A stretch of 64,000 nucleotides of DNA from the NCBI GenBank assembly GCA_963765815.1, contig CAVXXT010000008.1, forward strand, positions 744,001 through 808,000, read 5' to 3'. The notes beneath the pieces are model-generated. The model saw only the letters and a program-made list of their open reading frames with translations, searched no databases and was not told the DNA's origin. A program made the position numbers and the translations under genes. The DNA comes from DATLNF01 sp963765815 (GTDB lineage: Bacteria; Actinomycetota; Actinomycetes; BP-191). Positions 43,980 to 52,422 of this stretch are shown piece after piece (the stretch's first letter is position 1; the number at the start of each line of letters is the position of its first letter).

Positions 43980-44624
43980 GTGGACGCCGTACTCGACAAC
44001 CTCGACGCCTTCGGCGACGGGTTGCTCACGACGCTGAAGCTCAGCGTGGTGTCGTTCGCGATCGCGATGGTCCTCGGCTGTGTCATCGCGACGTTCCGGG
44101 TGAGCCCGGTCGCCCCTCTGCGGGCGGCCGGGCTCATCTACGTCGAGACGTTCCGCAACATCCCGCTGACCGTGTTCTTCGCGCTCGCGGTCTTCGGGCT
44201 GCCGAAGGTCGGGATCAGCATCTCGTTCTTCGCCTTCGCCGTGATGGTGCTGTCCATCTACACCGGCGCCTTCGTCAGCGAGGCGCTGAGGTCGGGCATC
44301 AACACGGTCGCGGCCGGCCAGGCCGAGGCCGCGCGGTCGATCGGACTCACGTTCGGGCAGACGCTGCGGCTGGTCGTCGTGCCACAGGCGCTGCGCACCG
44401 TCGTGCAGCCGCTCGGCAGCCTCTTCATCGCGCTCGCGAAGAACAGCGCCATCGCTTCGGCATTCGCCGTCATCGAGCTGACGTCGACCTTCGACCAGCT
44501 GACCGAGAAGGAGGCGGAGACCGCGGTCCTCCTCGCGGGCACTGCGCTTGCCTACCTCGTCATCACGGTGCCGGCTGGCCTGCTGACCGGCGTTATCGAG
44601 CGTCGGGTGGCGTTCAAGCGATGA
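43980..44624 (+). CDS. gluC: Amino-acid ABC transporter permease GluC-like
   Basis: A 214-residue permease with about five helices and the EAA loop EAARSIGLTFGQTLRLVVVPQALR that contacts the ATPase. GTG at 43980. Its stop overlaps the next permease as ATGA. Together the two permeases form a heterodimeric channel. Confidence 0.92.
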   Translation: MDAVLDNLDAFGDGLLTTLKLSVVSFAIAMVLGCVIATFRVSPVAPLRAAGLIYVETFRNIPLTVFFALAVFGLPKVGISISFFAFAVMVLSIYTGAFVSEALRSGINTVAAGQAEAARSIGLTFGQTLRLVVVPQALRTVVQPLGSLFIALAKNSAIASAFAVIELTSTFDQLTEKEAETAVLLAGTALAYLVITVPAGLLTGVIERRVAFKR

Positions 44625-45484
44625 CGACGGTCCTCTACGACGAGCTCGGCCCGCGCGGGCGGCGCCGGGTCCGCATCGCGTCGGTCGTCGGCTACGCCGG
44701 GATCGCGATCGTGCTGCTGGTCGCTCTGCGACGTCTCGACGCCAAGGGACAGCTCGAAGGTCGCCGATGGAAGAACCTCACCAACCCCGATCTGCTCGAG
44801 TTCCTCGGCAAGGGACTGTGGGCCAACGTGAAGGCCGCCCTCGTCGCCATGGCGCTGGCGCTGCTCTTCGGCGCGGTGATGGCGCTGCTGCGCCTCTCCC
44901 GCAACCCGATCCCTCGGTACGTCGCGGGCGCGGTCGTCGAGTTCTTCCGCGCGCTGCCCCAGCTGCTGCTCATCCTCGGCGCGGCGATCGTGCTGCCTCG
45001 CTACGGCTACGAGCTGCCGGTCTTCGTCTACCTGATCGTCGGCCTCACGCTCTACCAGGGCTCGGTGCTGGCCGAGATCCTCCGCGCGGGAATCCTGTCG
45101 CTCGACCGCGGGCAGAGCGAGGCGGCGTACTCCGTCGGGCTCTCCTACGGGCAGACGATGCGGCTGGTCGTCGTCCCGCAGGCGGTCCGTCGGATGCTGC
45201 CGTCGATCGTCAGCCAGCTCGTCACCCTCTTCAAGGACACCTCGCTCGGCTTCGTCATCGGCTACGAGGAGATGCTTCGCCGCGGCAAGTTCGCCACCGT
45301 CGAGTTCAGCGAGTCGCTGCTGCAGATCTACGTCCTCATCGCCGCGGTGTTCGTCACCGTCAACGTCTGCTTGTCGCGCTTCGCCCGCTGGCTCGAGGGC
45401 CGGCAGCAGCGCAAGTACGGCGCCGCCGGCGCGGCGGCCGCCGTCACCGGCGTCGAGGACCTCGCCGTCCTTGACACCAAGTAG
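44621..45484 (+). CDS. gluD: Amino-acid ABC transporter permease GluD-like
   Basis: A 287-residue permease: basic N-terminus, about six helices, and EAA loop EAAYSVGLSYGQTMRLVVVPQAVRRMLPS. It is longer than GluC by an N-terminal helix and a C-terminal tail (EGRQQRKYG), as in corynebacterial GluD. The TAG stop touches the first base of a 77-base compound inverted repeat. Confidence 0.92.
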   Translation: MTTVLYDELGPRGRRRVRIASVVGYAGIAIVLLVALRRLDAKGQLEGRRWKNLTNPDLLEFLGKGLWANVKAALVAMALALLFGAVMALLRLSRNPIPRYVAGAVVEFFRALPQLLLILGAAIVLPRYGYELPVFVYLIVGLTLYQGSVLAEILRAGILSLDRGQSEAAYSVGLSYGQTMRLVVVPQAVRRMLPSIVSQLVTLFKDTSLGFVIGYEEMLRRGKFATVEFSESLLQIYVLIAAVFVTVNVCLSRFARWLEGRQQRKYGAAGAAAAVTGVEDLAVLDTK

Positions 45485-45560
45485 CCGACTTCACCCACCC
45501 CCACGTCGGGAAATCGCCGAAATCGGCGGCAATTCAGACGTGCAGGTGGGTGAAGTCGGC
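45484..45560. repeat. Compound inverted repeat filling the gap between gluD and the ABC-F gene
   Basis: GCCGACTTCACCCACC at 45484-45499 is matched exactly by 45545-45560. Inside, CACGTC (45502-45507) pairs with GACGTG (45537-45542) and CGCCGA (45515-45520) with TCGGCG (45523-45528). The whole folds into three nested stems between two convergent stop codons (45484 and 45564), so it could terminate both transcripts, though there is no T-run. Confidence 0.8.
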
Positions 45561-45563
45561 GTA

Positions 45564-47147
45564 CTAGAAGTCCCACACGGGGTCGATGGACTCGCGGACG
45601 GTGCCGTCGTCGCTGACGACGAGGAACCGGTCGAAGGACCGCATGAACCAGCGGTCGTGGGTGACGGCGACGACGGTGCCGTCGAACTGCGCGAGCCCGT
45701 CCTCGAGCGCCTCGGCGGACGCGAGGTCGAGGTTGTCGGTGGGCTCGTCGAGCAGCAGCAGCGTCACGCCGTGCACCTCGAGCAGCAGGATCTGGAACCG
45801 CGCCTGCTGGCCGCCCGAGAGCTGGCCGAACCGCTGGTCCGCCGCGCCGTCGAGCTCGTAGCGGCGCAGCGTCCCGACCGCCTTGCCGCGGTCCATGCCC
45901 TCGGCCCAGAGCAGGTCGACCAGCGTCCGCTCCTGCAGCGCCGAGCTGTCGTGCGTCTGCGCGAAGTAGCCCGGTACGACGCGCGCCCCGAGCTTCCACT
46001 CGCCGGAGTGCTTGATCTCCTCGCCGGCGAGCAGGCGCAGCAGGTGGCTCTTTCCGGTGCCGTTGGGACCGAGGACGCCGACGCGCTCGCCGTAGAAGAT
46101 CTCGGTGGTGGTCGGCTTCGTGAGCCCGGTCAGCTCCAGGTCGGTCAGCGTGATCGCGCGTACGCCGGTGCGGCCGCCGCCGAGGCGCATCGTGACCTTC
46201 TGCTCCTTCGGCCGCTCGGCCGGCGGGCCGGCCTCCTCGTACTTGCGCAGCCGGGTCTGCATGGCCTTGTAGCGGCTGGCCATGTCGGGCGAGATCGAGG
46301 CCTGCACCTTCAGCGTGTTGACCAGGTCGATCAGCCGCTGGTGCTCCTCGTCCCAGCGCCGGTGGAGCTCGTCGAGCCGCTCCAGCCGCGCCTTGCGCGC
46401 GTCGTGGTACGTCGCGAAGCCGCCGCCGTGCACCCACGCCGTACGCGCCTCGACCGTGACCATCCGGTTGGCGGTGTTGGCCAGCACCTCGCGGTCGTGC
46501 GTGACGAAGAGGATCGTCTTGGGGCAGTCGCGGATCGCCTGCTCGAGCCAGCGCTTGCTCGGCACGTCGAGGTAGTTGTCCGGCTCGTCGAGCAGCAGCA
46601 CGTCCGCGTCGCCGCGCAGCAGTGCCTGCAGCGCGAGCTTCTTCTGCTCGCCGCCGGACAGCGTGCGCACCGTGCGGTGCTCGCACTCGGCCAGCGTCCA
46701 GCCGAGCGCCGACGTGGTGCAGGTGTCCCAGAGCACCTCGATGTCGTAGCCGCCGGCGTCTCCCCAGGCCGCGAGCGCGCTCGCGTAGCGCATCTGGGTC
46801 TTCTCGTCGTCGGCCTCCATCATCGCCAGCTCGGCCGCGTCGAGGGCGGCCGCCGCCTCGCGCACGGCGATCGGCGCCAGGCCCAGCAGCAGGTCGCGCA
46901 CCGTCGACTCGTCGCGGATCGACCCGATGAACTGCCGCATCACGCCGAGGTGGCCGCCGACCGTGATCGTGCCCGCGGCGGGGGTGAGGTCCCCGCTGAG
47001 CAGGCGCAGGAGGGTGGTCTTGCCCGCGCCGTTGGCGCCGACCAGCGCGACGTGCTGCCCCTCGCCGACCCGGAACGAGGTGTCCTCGAGGAGGGGGCGC
47101 CCGTCGGGCAGCACGTAGCCGAGGTGGCTGACCTCGAGATGACCCAT
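45564..47147 (-). CDS. ABC-F family ATPase (ribosome-associated type)
   Basis: A 527-residue protein with two ABC domains and no membrane region. Start ATG 47147 behind GGGAGG; a longer frame to 47183 is unlikely. Domain 1: GANGAGKTT, LSGGEQKKLALQ, LLLDEPDNYLD. Linker (about 240-310) is the Arg/Lys-rich P-site motif region. Domain 2: GPNGTGKSH, LSGGQQARFQ, LLLDEPTDNLD. Such proteins bind the ribosomal E site to resolve stalled complexes or protect against antibiotics. Which role applies here is not clear. Confidence 0.92.
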   Translation of the reverse strand: MGHLEVSHLGYVLPDGRPLLEDTSFRVGEGQHVALVGANGAGKTTLLRLLSGDLTPAAGTITVGGHLGVMRQFIGSIRDESTVRDLLLGLAPIAVREAAAALDAAELAMMEADDEKTQMRYASALAAWGDAGGYDIEVLWDTCTTSALGWTLAECEHRTVRTLSGGEQKKLALQALLRGDADVLLLDEPDNYLDVPSKRWLEQAIRDCPKTILFVTHDREVLANTANRMVTVEARTAWVHGGGFATYHDARKARLERLDELHRRWDEEHQRLIDLVNTLKVQASISPDMASRYKAMQTRLRKYEEAGPPAERPKEQKVTMRLGGGRTGVRAITLTDLELTGLTKPTTTEIFYGERVGVLGPNGTGKSHLLRLLAGEEIKHSGEWKLGARVVPGYFAQTHDSSALQERTLVDLLWAEGMDRGKAVGTLRRYELDGAADQRFGQLSGGQQARFQILLLEVHGVTLLLLDEPTDNLDLASAEALEDGLAQFDGTVVAVTHDRWFMRSFDRFLVVSDDGTVRESIDPVWDF

Positions 47148-47236
47148 GGGCGCAAACCTCCCACGTCCGCGCGGCCGGGGCATGTCGATTGCGAGACGGG
47201 GTGGCGGTAGCGTGCGGCGTCGAGAAGGGGGTGCGC

Positions 47237-47680
47237 ATGCCGACGTACCGGGTTGTCACGGATGTGCCCGTCGAGCCGCAGGCGGCGTTCGAAGCGGTCG
47301 CCGACCTGCCGGGCCACGCCGCCTGGGCCGCGGATCCGATCGAGGTGACCGCTGTCGACGACGCCCCGATCGGCGTGGGGAAGCGCTACGTCTCGACCGC
47401 GACGTCGAAGGGCAAGTCGTTCACGGCTGACCTGGTGGTGACCGAGTACGACGCCCCGCGCGCGTTCGCGTTCACCGCCGTGGATGCGACCGGCTGCTAC
47501 CAGCACCGGTTCACCGTCTCGCCCGCCGAGGGCGGGGCGCACGTCGAGCGGGAGATCCACGGCGACCTCACGCCGTCGCAACGGCTGCTCTTCACCCTCG
47601 TCTACCTGCCGGTCAAGCGGCCGAACGCCCGCAAGGCCATGGCCCGGCTCAAGGAGACGGTGGCGGCGCGCGCCCGGTAG
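47237..47680 (+). CDS. SRPBCC-fold protein
   Basis: A 147-residue protein from ATG 47237 with the START/SRPBCC pattern (TYRVVTDVPVEPQAAFEAVADLPGHAAWA at the start; HRFTVSPAEGGAHVEREIHGDL; a long C-terminal helix RPNARKAMARLKETVAARAR). The fold holds hydrophobic ligands. No substrate is assigned. Divergent from the ABC-F gene and 14 bases ahead of a GlnR-type operator. Confidence 0.8.
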   Translation: MPTYRVVTDVPVEPQAAFEAVADLPGHAAWAADPIEVTAVDDAPIGVGKRYVSTATSKGKSFTADLVVTEYDAPRAFAFTAVDATGCYQHRFTVSPAEGGAHVEREIHGDLTPSQRLLFTLVYLPVKRPNARKAMARLKETVAARAR

Positions 47681-47694
47681 CGGTGTGGCGCGAT

Positions 47695-47748
47695 GTCACA
47701 CGCGCGTAACACCGCGGAATCCGCACCGAAACGACGGCTCCCTACCGT
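47695..47748 (+). promoter_or_regulatory. GlnR-type operator and promoter of the antiporter operon
   Basis: Four pentamers sit at a strict 11-base period: GTCAC (47695), GTAAC (47706), GAATC (47717), GAAAC (47728), each separated by six bases. Known GlnR boxes of actinobacteria have the pattern gTnAC-N6-GaAAC repeated. Ten bases after the last GAAAC comes TACCGT (47743-47748), a -10-like hexamer, and the ATG at 47755 begins seven bases later, so the message may be leaderless. The same spacing is found before amtB. Confidence 0.75.
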
Positions 47749-47754
47749 GCGGAC

Positions 47755-47985
47755 ATGCCGCTCGAGCCCTTGACCCCACGAGAGCGCGCAGTGCTCGAGG
47801 CGCTCGAGGCCGACCGCGGCCGGGTCCTCGGCCGGGCCGAGCTGGCCCGGCGGGCCGGCCTCGACGCGTTGTCCGCCCGACGGGTCGACGCCGTCCTGGT
47901 CGGGCTCCGCCGGCATGTTGGCGCCGAGCTCGTCACCGTGCGCAGCCGCGGCTGGATGCTCACGCGGGCGGGGGCGGACGGCTGA
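47755..47985 (+). CDS. Orphan winged-helix DNA-binding protein (OmpR-type C-terminal domain only)
   Basis: A 76-residue protein that is just a Trans_reg_C-like winged helix: LTPRERAVLEALEADRGRVLGRAELARRAGL, SARRVDAVLVGLRRHVG, LVTVRSRGWMLT. No receiver domain. ATG at 47755, probably leaderless. Its stop overlaps the antiporter start as TGATG, so the two are made together. GlnR itself is an OmpR-type regulator, so a nitrogen-linked role is possible. Confidence 0.8.
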   Translation: MPLEPLTPRERAVLEALEADRGRVLGRAELARRAGLDALSARRVDAVLVGLRRHVGAELVTVRSRGWMLTRAGADG

Positions 47986-50735
47986 TGCCGGACGTCGGGG
48001 AGGTGCTGCTCAACGTCCTCATCGTGCTCGTCTTCGCCAAGCTCGCCGCCGAGGCGTCCGAGCGGGTGGGGGTTCCCGCTGTGGTCGGCGAGATCGTCGC
48101 CGGCCTGCTGATCGGACCGTCGCTGCTCGGCCTCGTCGGGGACGACCAGACGCTGCGCGTGCTCGCCGAGCTCGGCGTCATCCTGCTGCTGCTCGACGTG
48201 GGGCTGCACATGGACCTGGCCGATCTCACCGCGGTGGGCCGGTCTGCGCTGTCGGTCGCGGTCGTGGGCGTCGTCGTGCCGTTCGTCGCTGGATACGCCG
48301 TCGCTCTCGGCCTCGGCCTCGACGGGCGGCAGCCGCTCTTCCTCGGCGCCGCGCTGACGGCGACCAGCGTGGGCATCACCGCGCGGGTCTTCGGCGACCT
48401 TCGGGCGCTCTCGTCGAGCGAGGCGCGCACCGTCCTCGGCGCGGCAGTGGCCGATGACGTCATCGGCCTGGTCATCCTCACCGTCGTCGTCCGGATTGCC
48501 GACGGCGGTGACGTGTCTCCGCTGGGCGTGGCCGGGGTCATCGCGCTGGCGACCGGATTCCTCGTGGTGTCCGGCTGGCTCGGCATCCGACTGGGGCCCT
48601 GGCTGTTCGACCGCGTGCAGGCCCACGCCCGCTCAAGCGGCACGCTCGTGGCGCTTGCCCTCGCCTACGCCCTCGGGCTCGCCGAGCTGGCGACGCTCGC
48701 CCGGCTCGCCCCGATCGTCGGCGCGTTCGCGGCCGGACTGTCGCTGTCGCGCAGCCACGCGGCGGAGCAGATCCGGCGCGAGCTCACGCCGGTCGGGCAC
48801 CTGTTCATCCCGGTCTTCTTCCTGCAGATCGGCATCGACGCGCGGATCGGCGCGTTCGGCCGACCCGCGGTGCTCGCGCTGGCCGGCGCGCTGCTCGTCG
48901 TGGGCGTCGCGGGCAAGGTTGTCGCCGGGCTCGCTGCGGGTCGCGTCGGCGCCGACCGGCTGCTCATCGGGCTCGGGATGATCCCCCGTGGCGAGGTCGG
49001 GTTGATCTTCGCGGGCATCGGCCTGCGTGACGGCATCCTCGGGCCGGACCCGTACGCCGCACTCCTGCTCGTCGTGCTGCTCTCCACCGTGATGACGCCG
49101 CCGCTCCTGCGCTGGCGGCTGCTCCGGCTCCGACCTGCGCCGACGGCCGTCCCGATCGCCGAGCCGATGCCGGCGCACGGCTGGTTGGCGGTCGACGACG
49201 GTCACGTCGAGCTCGCCGCGACTCCGCCGGCGACGTCGCGGCTCGTCGTGGCGCTGGAGGCCGCGCGCCGCTGCCGCGACGACCTGCGTCCCGGCGAGCG
49301 GTTGGTCGCCTGGCTCGAAGCGACCAGCCAGGTCGCGCCGACCTGGGACGGCGACGCGACGCGCGCCCTGTTCGCCCTGCTCCGCGAGGGCGACGTGCGC
49401 TCGTGGCGGTTCCTCGAGGTGACCGGAGTGCTTGGGCGAGCGCTGCCCGAGCTGGCGGAGGCGCTGCACCGCCGGCGCGCCGACCCGCACGACCTCAACC
49501 CGGCGAGCGCCTTCACCTGGTCCTTGGTCGACGCGGTACGCCGGACGATGCATCGCGACGAGCTGGGTCGGCGTGCCGCCGCGCCCCTTCCGCACCCCGA
49601 GCGGCTCCTGCTCGCGGCACTCGTGCTCGACTGCGCGGGCGACGACCGACCGGTCGTGGTCGCCAGACGGCTGGTCGCCCGGCTCGACATGTCGGCGCAG
49701 GCTGAGCAGGACATCGCCGGGCTCGTCGCGGACGCGGGGCTACTCCGAGCGGCCGCGGCCAGGCTCGACGCGCTGCGCGAGGAGCACGTCCTCACTCTCG
49801 CGGCACATCTGCACAGCGCGGCGCGGGCCCGGATGCTGTACCTGCTCACCATCGCCTACGGCGACCTCGAGGTCTGGGAGCGCAGCCTGCTGGACGAGCT
49901 GCACGGACTCGTCCTCGCGGCGCTCGCACAGCCCGGGGTCGCCGACCGCGACACGCGCAACCTGGTCGAGCGGCGCCGCGCGGAGGCGATCCGGCTGGCC
50001 GGCCGCGACCAGCAGGTCATCGAGCGCATCGATGCGGCGCCGCGCGGATACCTGCTCTGCGAGTCGGCGCCGGACGTCGCGCGACATGCCAAGCTGCTGC
50101 GCCCGTTGCCGCCGCGCGGGCGCGTCCGGGTCTACACCGCGCCGCTGTCCACGCCGCACGAGTGGCGCGTGGACGTCGCCGGCCGCGACCGTGAGGGCCT
50201 GCTCGCGTCGGTGACCCAGGCGCTCGCGCGCGTCGACGCCGACGTTCTCGACGCGACGGTCGCGACCTGGCCCGACGGCGCCGCGGTCGAGTCGTTCCGG
50301 GTGCGCGGCCGCAGCGTGCCCGACCCCTCGGTGATCGAGGCGGCGGTAGCGGCCGCATTCGACCAGCCGCTCACCTCGCCTGCCGTCCGTGACGCCGAGG
50401 TCGTCTGGGACGACGAAGGCTCGCCGTGGTACACGCTGTGCACGATCACGGCGGCCGACCGACCGGGGCTGCTGCACTCGTTCGCGGTCGCGCTCGCGGG
50501 CGCCGGCGCACAGGTGCACGCCGCCGAGGTCACGACCGCGGAGGGCGACGCCGTCGACCGGTTCTCGCTGACCGATCGCACCAGCCGCAAGCTCGACCCG
50601 CAGCTGCGCGAGGCCGTCGAGACCGCTTTGCGGAAGGGCGCCGTCGTACGCCGTCGCCGGCTCGGCGGGGGACTGCACACACTTGGAACATCCCGGAAAC
50701 ACGGTGGTCATCGAGCGGAAACCGCTGCCTCCTAG
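47985..50735 (+). CDS. CPA2 cation/proton antiporter fused to GlnD-like HD/ACT-ACT region
   Basis: A 916-residue protein. Residues 1-385 form a KefB/CPA2-type antiporter with about 12 helices (VPAVVGEIVAGLLIGPSLLG, GAAVADDVIGLVIL with the ion-binding Asp pair, GMIPRGEVGLIFA). About 400-720 is helical and resembles the central part of GlnD, including a degenerate HD site, LLLAALVLDCAGDD, where the usual HDxGKG has lost its His. About 725-800 and 815-895 are two ACT domains (VDVAGRDREGLLASV and CTITAADRPGLLHSF). The nucleotidyltransferase domain of GlnD is absent. Likely an ion exchanger gated by a nitrogen signal, perhaps glutamine, through the ACT pair. It precedes amtB under a GlnR-type operator. 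Confidence 0.85.
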   Translation: MPDVGEVLLNVLIVLVFAKLAAEASERVGVPAVVGEIVAGLLIGPSLLGLVGDDQTLRVLAELGVILLLLDVGLHMDLADLTAVGRSALSVAVVGVVVPFVAGYAVALGLGLDGRQPLFLGAALTATSVGITARVFGDLRALSSSEARTVLGAAVADDVIGLVILTVVVRIADGGDVSPLGVAGVIALATGFLVVSGWLGIRLGPWLFDRVQAHARSSGTLVALALAYALGLAELATLARLAPIVGAFAAGLSLSRSHAAEQIRRELTPVGHLFIPVFFLQIGIDARIGAFGRPAVLALAGALLVVGVAGKVVAGLAAGRVGADRLLIGLGMIPRGEVGLIFAGIGLRDGILGPDPYAALLLVVLLSTVMTPPLLRWRLLRLRPAPTAVPIAEPMPAHGWLAVDDGHVELAATPPATSRLVVALEAARRCRDDLRPGERLVAWLEATSQVAPTWDGDATRALFALLREGDVRSWRFLEVTGVLGRALPELAEALHRRRADPHDLNPASAFTWSLVDAVRRTMHRDELGRRAAAPLPHPERLLLAALVLDCAGDDRPVVVARRLVARLDMSAQAEQDIAGLVADAGLLRAAAARLDALREEHVLTLAAHLHSAARARMLYLLTIAYGDLEVWERSLLDELHGLVLAALAQPGVADRDTRNLVERRRAEAIRLAGRDQQVIERIDAAPRGYLLCESAPDVARHAKLLRPLPPRGRVRVYTAPLSTPHEWRVDVAGRDREGLLASVTQALARVDADVLDATVATWPDGAAVESFRVRGRSVPDPSVIEAAVAAAFDQPLTSPAVRDAEVVWDDEGSPWYTLCTITAADRPGLLHSFAVALAGAGAQVHAAEVTTAEGDAVDRFSLTDRTSRKLDPQLREAVETALRKGAVVRRRRLGGGLHTLGTSRKHGGHRAETAAS

Positions 50736-50738
50736 CGT
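50685..50738 (+). promoter_or_regulatory. GlnR-type operator and promoter of amtB
   Basis: Inside the 3' end of the antiporter gene: GGAAC (50685), GAAAC (50696), GTCAT (50707), GAAAC (50718), each 11 bases apart. Ten bases after the last GAAAC is TAGCGT (50733-50738). The GAAAC-N10-TA(G/C)CGT arrangement equals that before the operon at 47695. Transcription would start near 50745. Confidence 0.75.
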
Positions 50739-50770
50739 CTGCGACGCGAAGTCCGCAGACCCTAGGAGGC
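50727..50770 (+). promoter_or_regulatory. Hairpin that buries the amtB Shine-Dalgarno
   Basis: GCCTCCTAG (50727-50735) pairs with CTAGGAGGC (50762-50770), and after one C-C mismatch GTCTGCG (50737-50743) pairs with CGCAGAC (50754-50760), leaving a 10-base loop: 16 base pairs. The right arm contains AGGAGG, four bases before the amtB GTG at 50774, and the left arm contains the antiporter stop codon. Confidence 0.7.
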
Positions 50771-50773
50771 ACC

Positions 50774-52348
50774 GTGCGACGACCCGCAAAGGCCGCGCTC
50801 ACCGCGGCGATCACCGGAGGACTCGTCCTCGCGACCACGGCGGGCGCGTGGGCCTCGCCGGTCGACGGGGGTGGTGTCCCGGCCACTCCGGACGGCGCTC
50901 TGACCCACGGCGAGATCGGCCTCAACCTGCTGTGGATCGTCATCGGAGCGGTGCTGGTCATCTTCATGCAGGCCGGCTTCGCGCTCGTCGAGACGGGCTT
51001 CTGCCGGGCCAAGCACGCTGCTCATGTCGTGTCGACGAACTTCGCCATCTTCGGGCTCGGCTTCGTCGCCTTCACGGCCGTCGGCTTCTCCTTCATGTTC
51101 GGCGGCTTCAGCTACCCGGGCTACTTCGGGATGGACGAGCCGGTGGGTCAGGCGCTGATCGGCGCCGGCAACCACGTGTTCCTCTGGGGAGGTGGCTGGT
51201 TCCTCTCCGGCAAGGCGAACGACGTCAGCGTCCTCGCCTTCTTCCTCTACATGGTCGCCTTCATGGACACCGTCGCGACGATTCCCACCGGGGCGATGGC
51301 CGAGCGCTGGAAGTTCAAGTCGTTCGTCGGCTGGGGCCTCTTCTGCGGAGCCGTCTACTACCCGCTGTTCGGCGCCTGGACGTGGGGCGGCGGCTGGCTG
51401 GCGAAGCTGTGGGACACCGCGAGCCTCGGCCACGGCTACGTCGACTTCGCCGGCTCGGGCGTGGTGCACGCGATGGGCGGCGCTGCCGCGCTCGCCGGAG
51501 CGCTCGTCCTCGGGCCGCGCCTCGGCAAGTACGGCCCCGACGGAGAGGTGCGCACGATCGCGGGCCACCACATCCCGATGGCCATGCTCGGCACGTTCAT
51601 CCTGCTGTTCGGCTGGTTCGGCTTCAACGCCGCGTCGACCTTCGCCGCGACCGACCACCGGTTCGCGACGGTCGCGGCGAACACCGCCATCGCCGGAGCG
51701 TTCGGCTCGATCGCCGCGATGTTCTGGGTCTGGGGTCGCACCGGGAAGCCGGACCCCGGGATGATGGTCAACGGCATGCTGGCCGGCCTCGTGGCCGTGA
51801 CCGCGCCGTGCGCGTTCATCCAGCCGTGGCACGCGGCGATCATCGGCACGATCGCGGGCGCGCTGGTGATCGAGGCGTTCTGGATCATCGAGCGCAAGCT
51901 GAAGATCGACGACCCGGTCGGCGCGATCGCGGTGCACGGGGTCAACGGCATCTTCGGCGTGCTGTGCGTCGGACTCTTCGCTGACGGCGCCTACGGCCAG
52001 GGCTGGAACGGCAAGGGCTTCGACGCGGCGGGCAAGCTCGTCGAGACCAAGGGCGTCACCGGCCTGTTCTACGGCGACGCCGGACAGCTCGGGGCCCAGG
52101 CCATCGGCGCGCTCGTCATCGCCGTCGGTTTCACCGCGTTCGCGTTCGCCTTCTTCACGATCCAGAACGCTCTGACGAAGGGCGGCATCCGCTCGGCGGA
52201 GGCCGACGAGCTGGCCGGCCTCGACCTGCCGGAGATGGGCGTCCTGGCCTATCCGGAGTTCCAGCCGGCGGAGATGGCGCTGCTCGAGGCCGAGCTGGCG
52301 ATCACGGCACCGGCGTACGGCGGTCGGCCGAAGCCGATCGACTCCTAG
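50774..52348 (+). CDS. amtB: Ammonium transporter
   Basis: A 524-residue channel with a signal peptide (about 1-31), eleven helices and family marks MQAGFALVETGFCRAKHAAHV, DFAGSGVVHAMGGAAALAGALVLG (first pore His) and AVHGVNGIFGVL (second pore His). A long C-terminal cytoplasmic tail (about 450-524, ending GGRPKPIDS) could meet PII, but no glnK follows. In many actinobacteria the order is amtB-glnK-glnD; here amtB instead follows a GlnD-like fusion. GTG start behind AGGAGG that lies in a hairpin. Confidence 0.95.
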   Translation: MRRPAKAALTAAITGGLVLATTAGAWASPVDGGGVPATPDGALTHGEIGLNLLWIVIGAVLVIFMQAGFALVETGFCRAKHAAHVVSTNFAIFGLGFVAFTAVGFSFMFGGFSYPGYFGMDEPVGQALIGAGNHVFLWGGGWFLSGKANDVSVLAFFLYMVAFMDTVATIPTGAMAERWKFKSFVGWGLFCGAVYYPLFGAWTWGGGWLAKLWDTASLGHGYVDFAGSGVVHAMGGAAALAGALVLGPRLGKYGPDGEVRTIAGHHIPMAMLGTFILLFGWFGFNAASTFAATDHRFATVAANTAIAGAFGSIAAMFWVWGRTGKPDPGMMVNGMLAGLVAVTAPCAFIQPWHAAIIGTIAGALVIEAFWIIERKLKIDDPVGAIAVHGVNGIFGVLCVGLFADGAYGQGWNGKGFDAAGKLVETKGVTGLFYGDAGQLGAQAIGALVIAVGFTAFAFAFFTIQNALTKGGIRSAEADELAGLDLPEMGVLAYPEFQPAEMALLEAELAITAPAYGGRPKPIDS

Positions 52349-52355
52349 CACCTCG

Positions 52356-52393
52356 GGCGGGTCGACGGGTGACCCCCGTCGGCCCGCCGCTTT
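52356..52393 (+). terminator. Strong intrinsic terminator after amtB
   Basis: A 14-bp stem (one G-T wobble) from 52356-52369 to 52375-52388 with a 5-base loop, followed by GCTTT. It starts 7 bases after the amtB stop and separates amtB from the next winged-helix gene. Confidence 0.8.
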
Positions 52394-52422
52394 CCCCACA
52401 TGCCCCGTCACCAGAGAGGGCG

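Noticed and set aside
45484..45560. Simple rho-independent terminator between gluD and the ABC-F gene
   Set aside because: The stems are nested with a 45-base middle and no T-run on either strand; kept as a compound inverted repeat.
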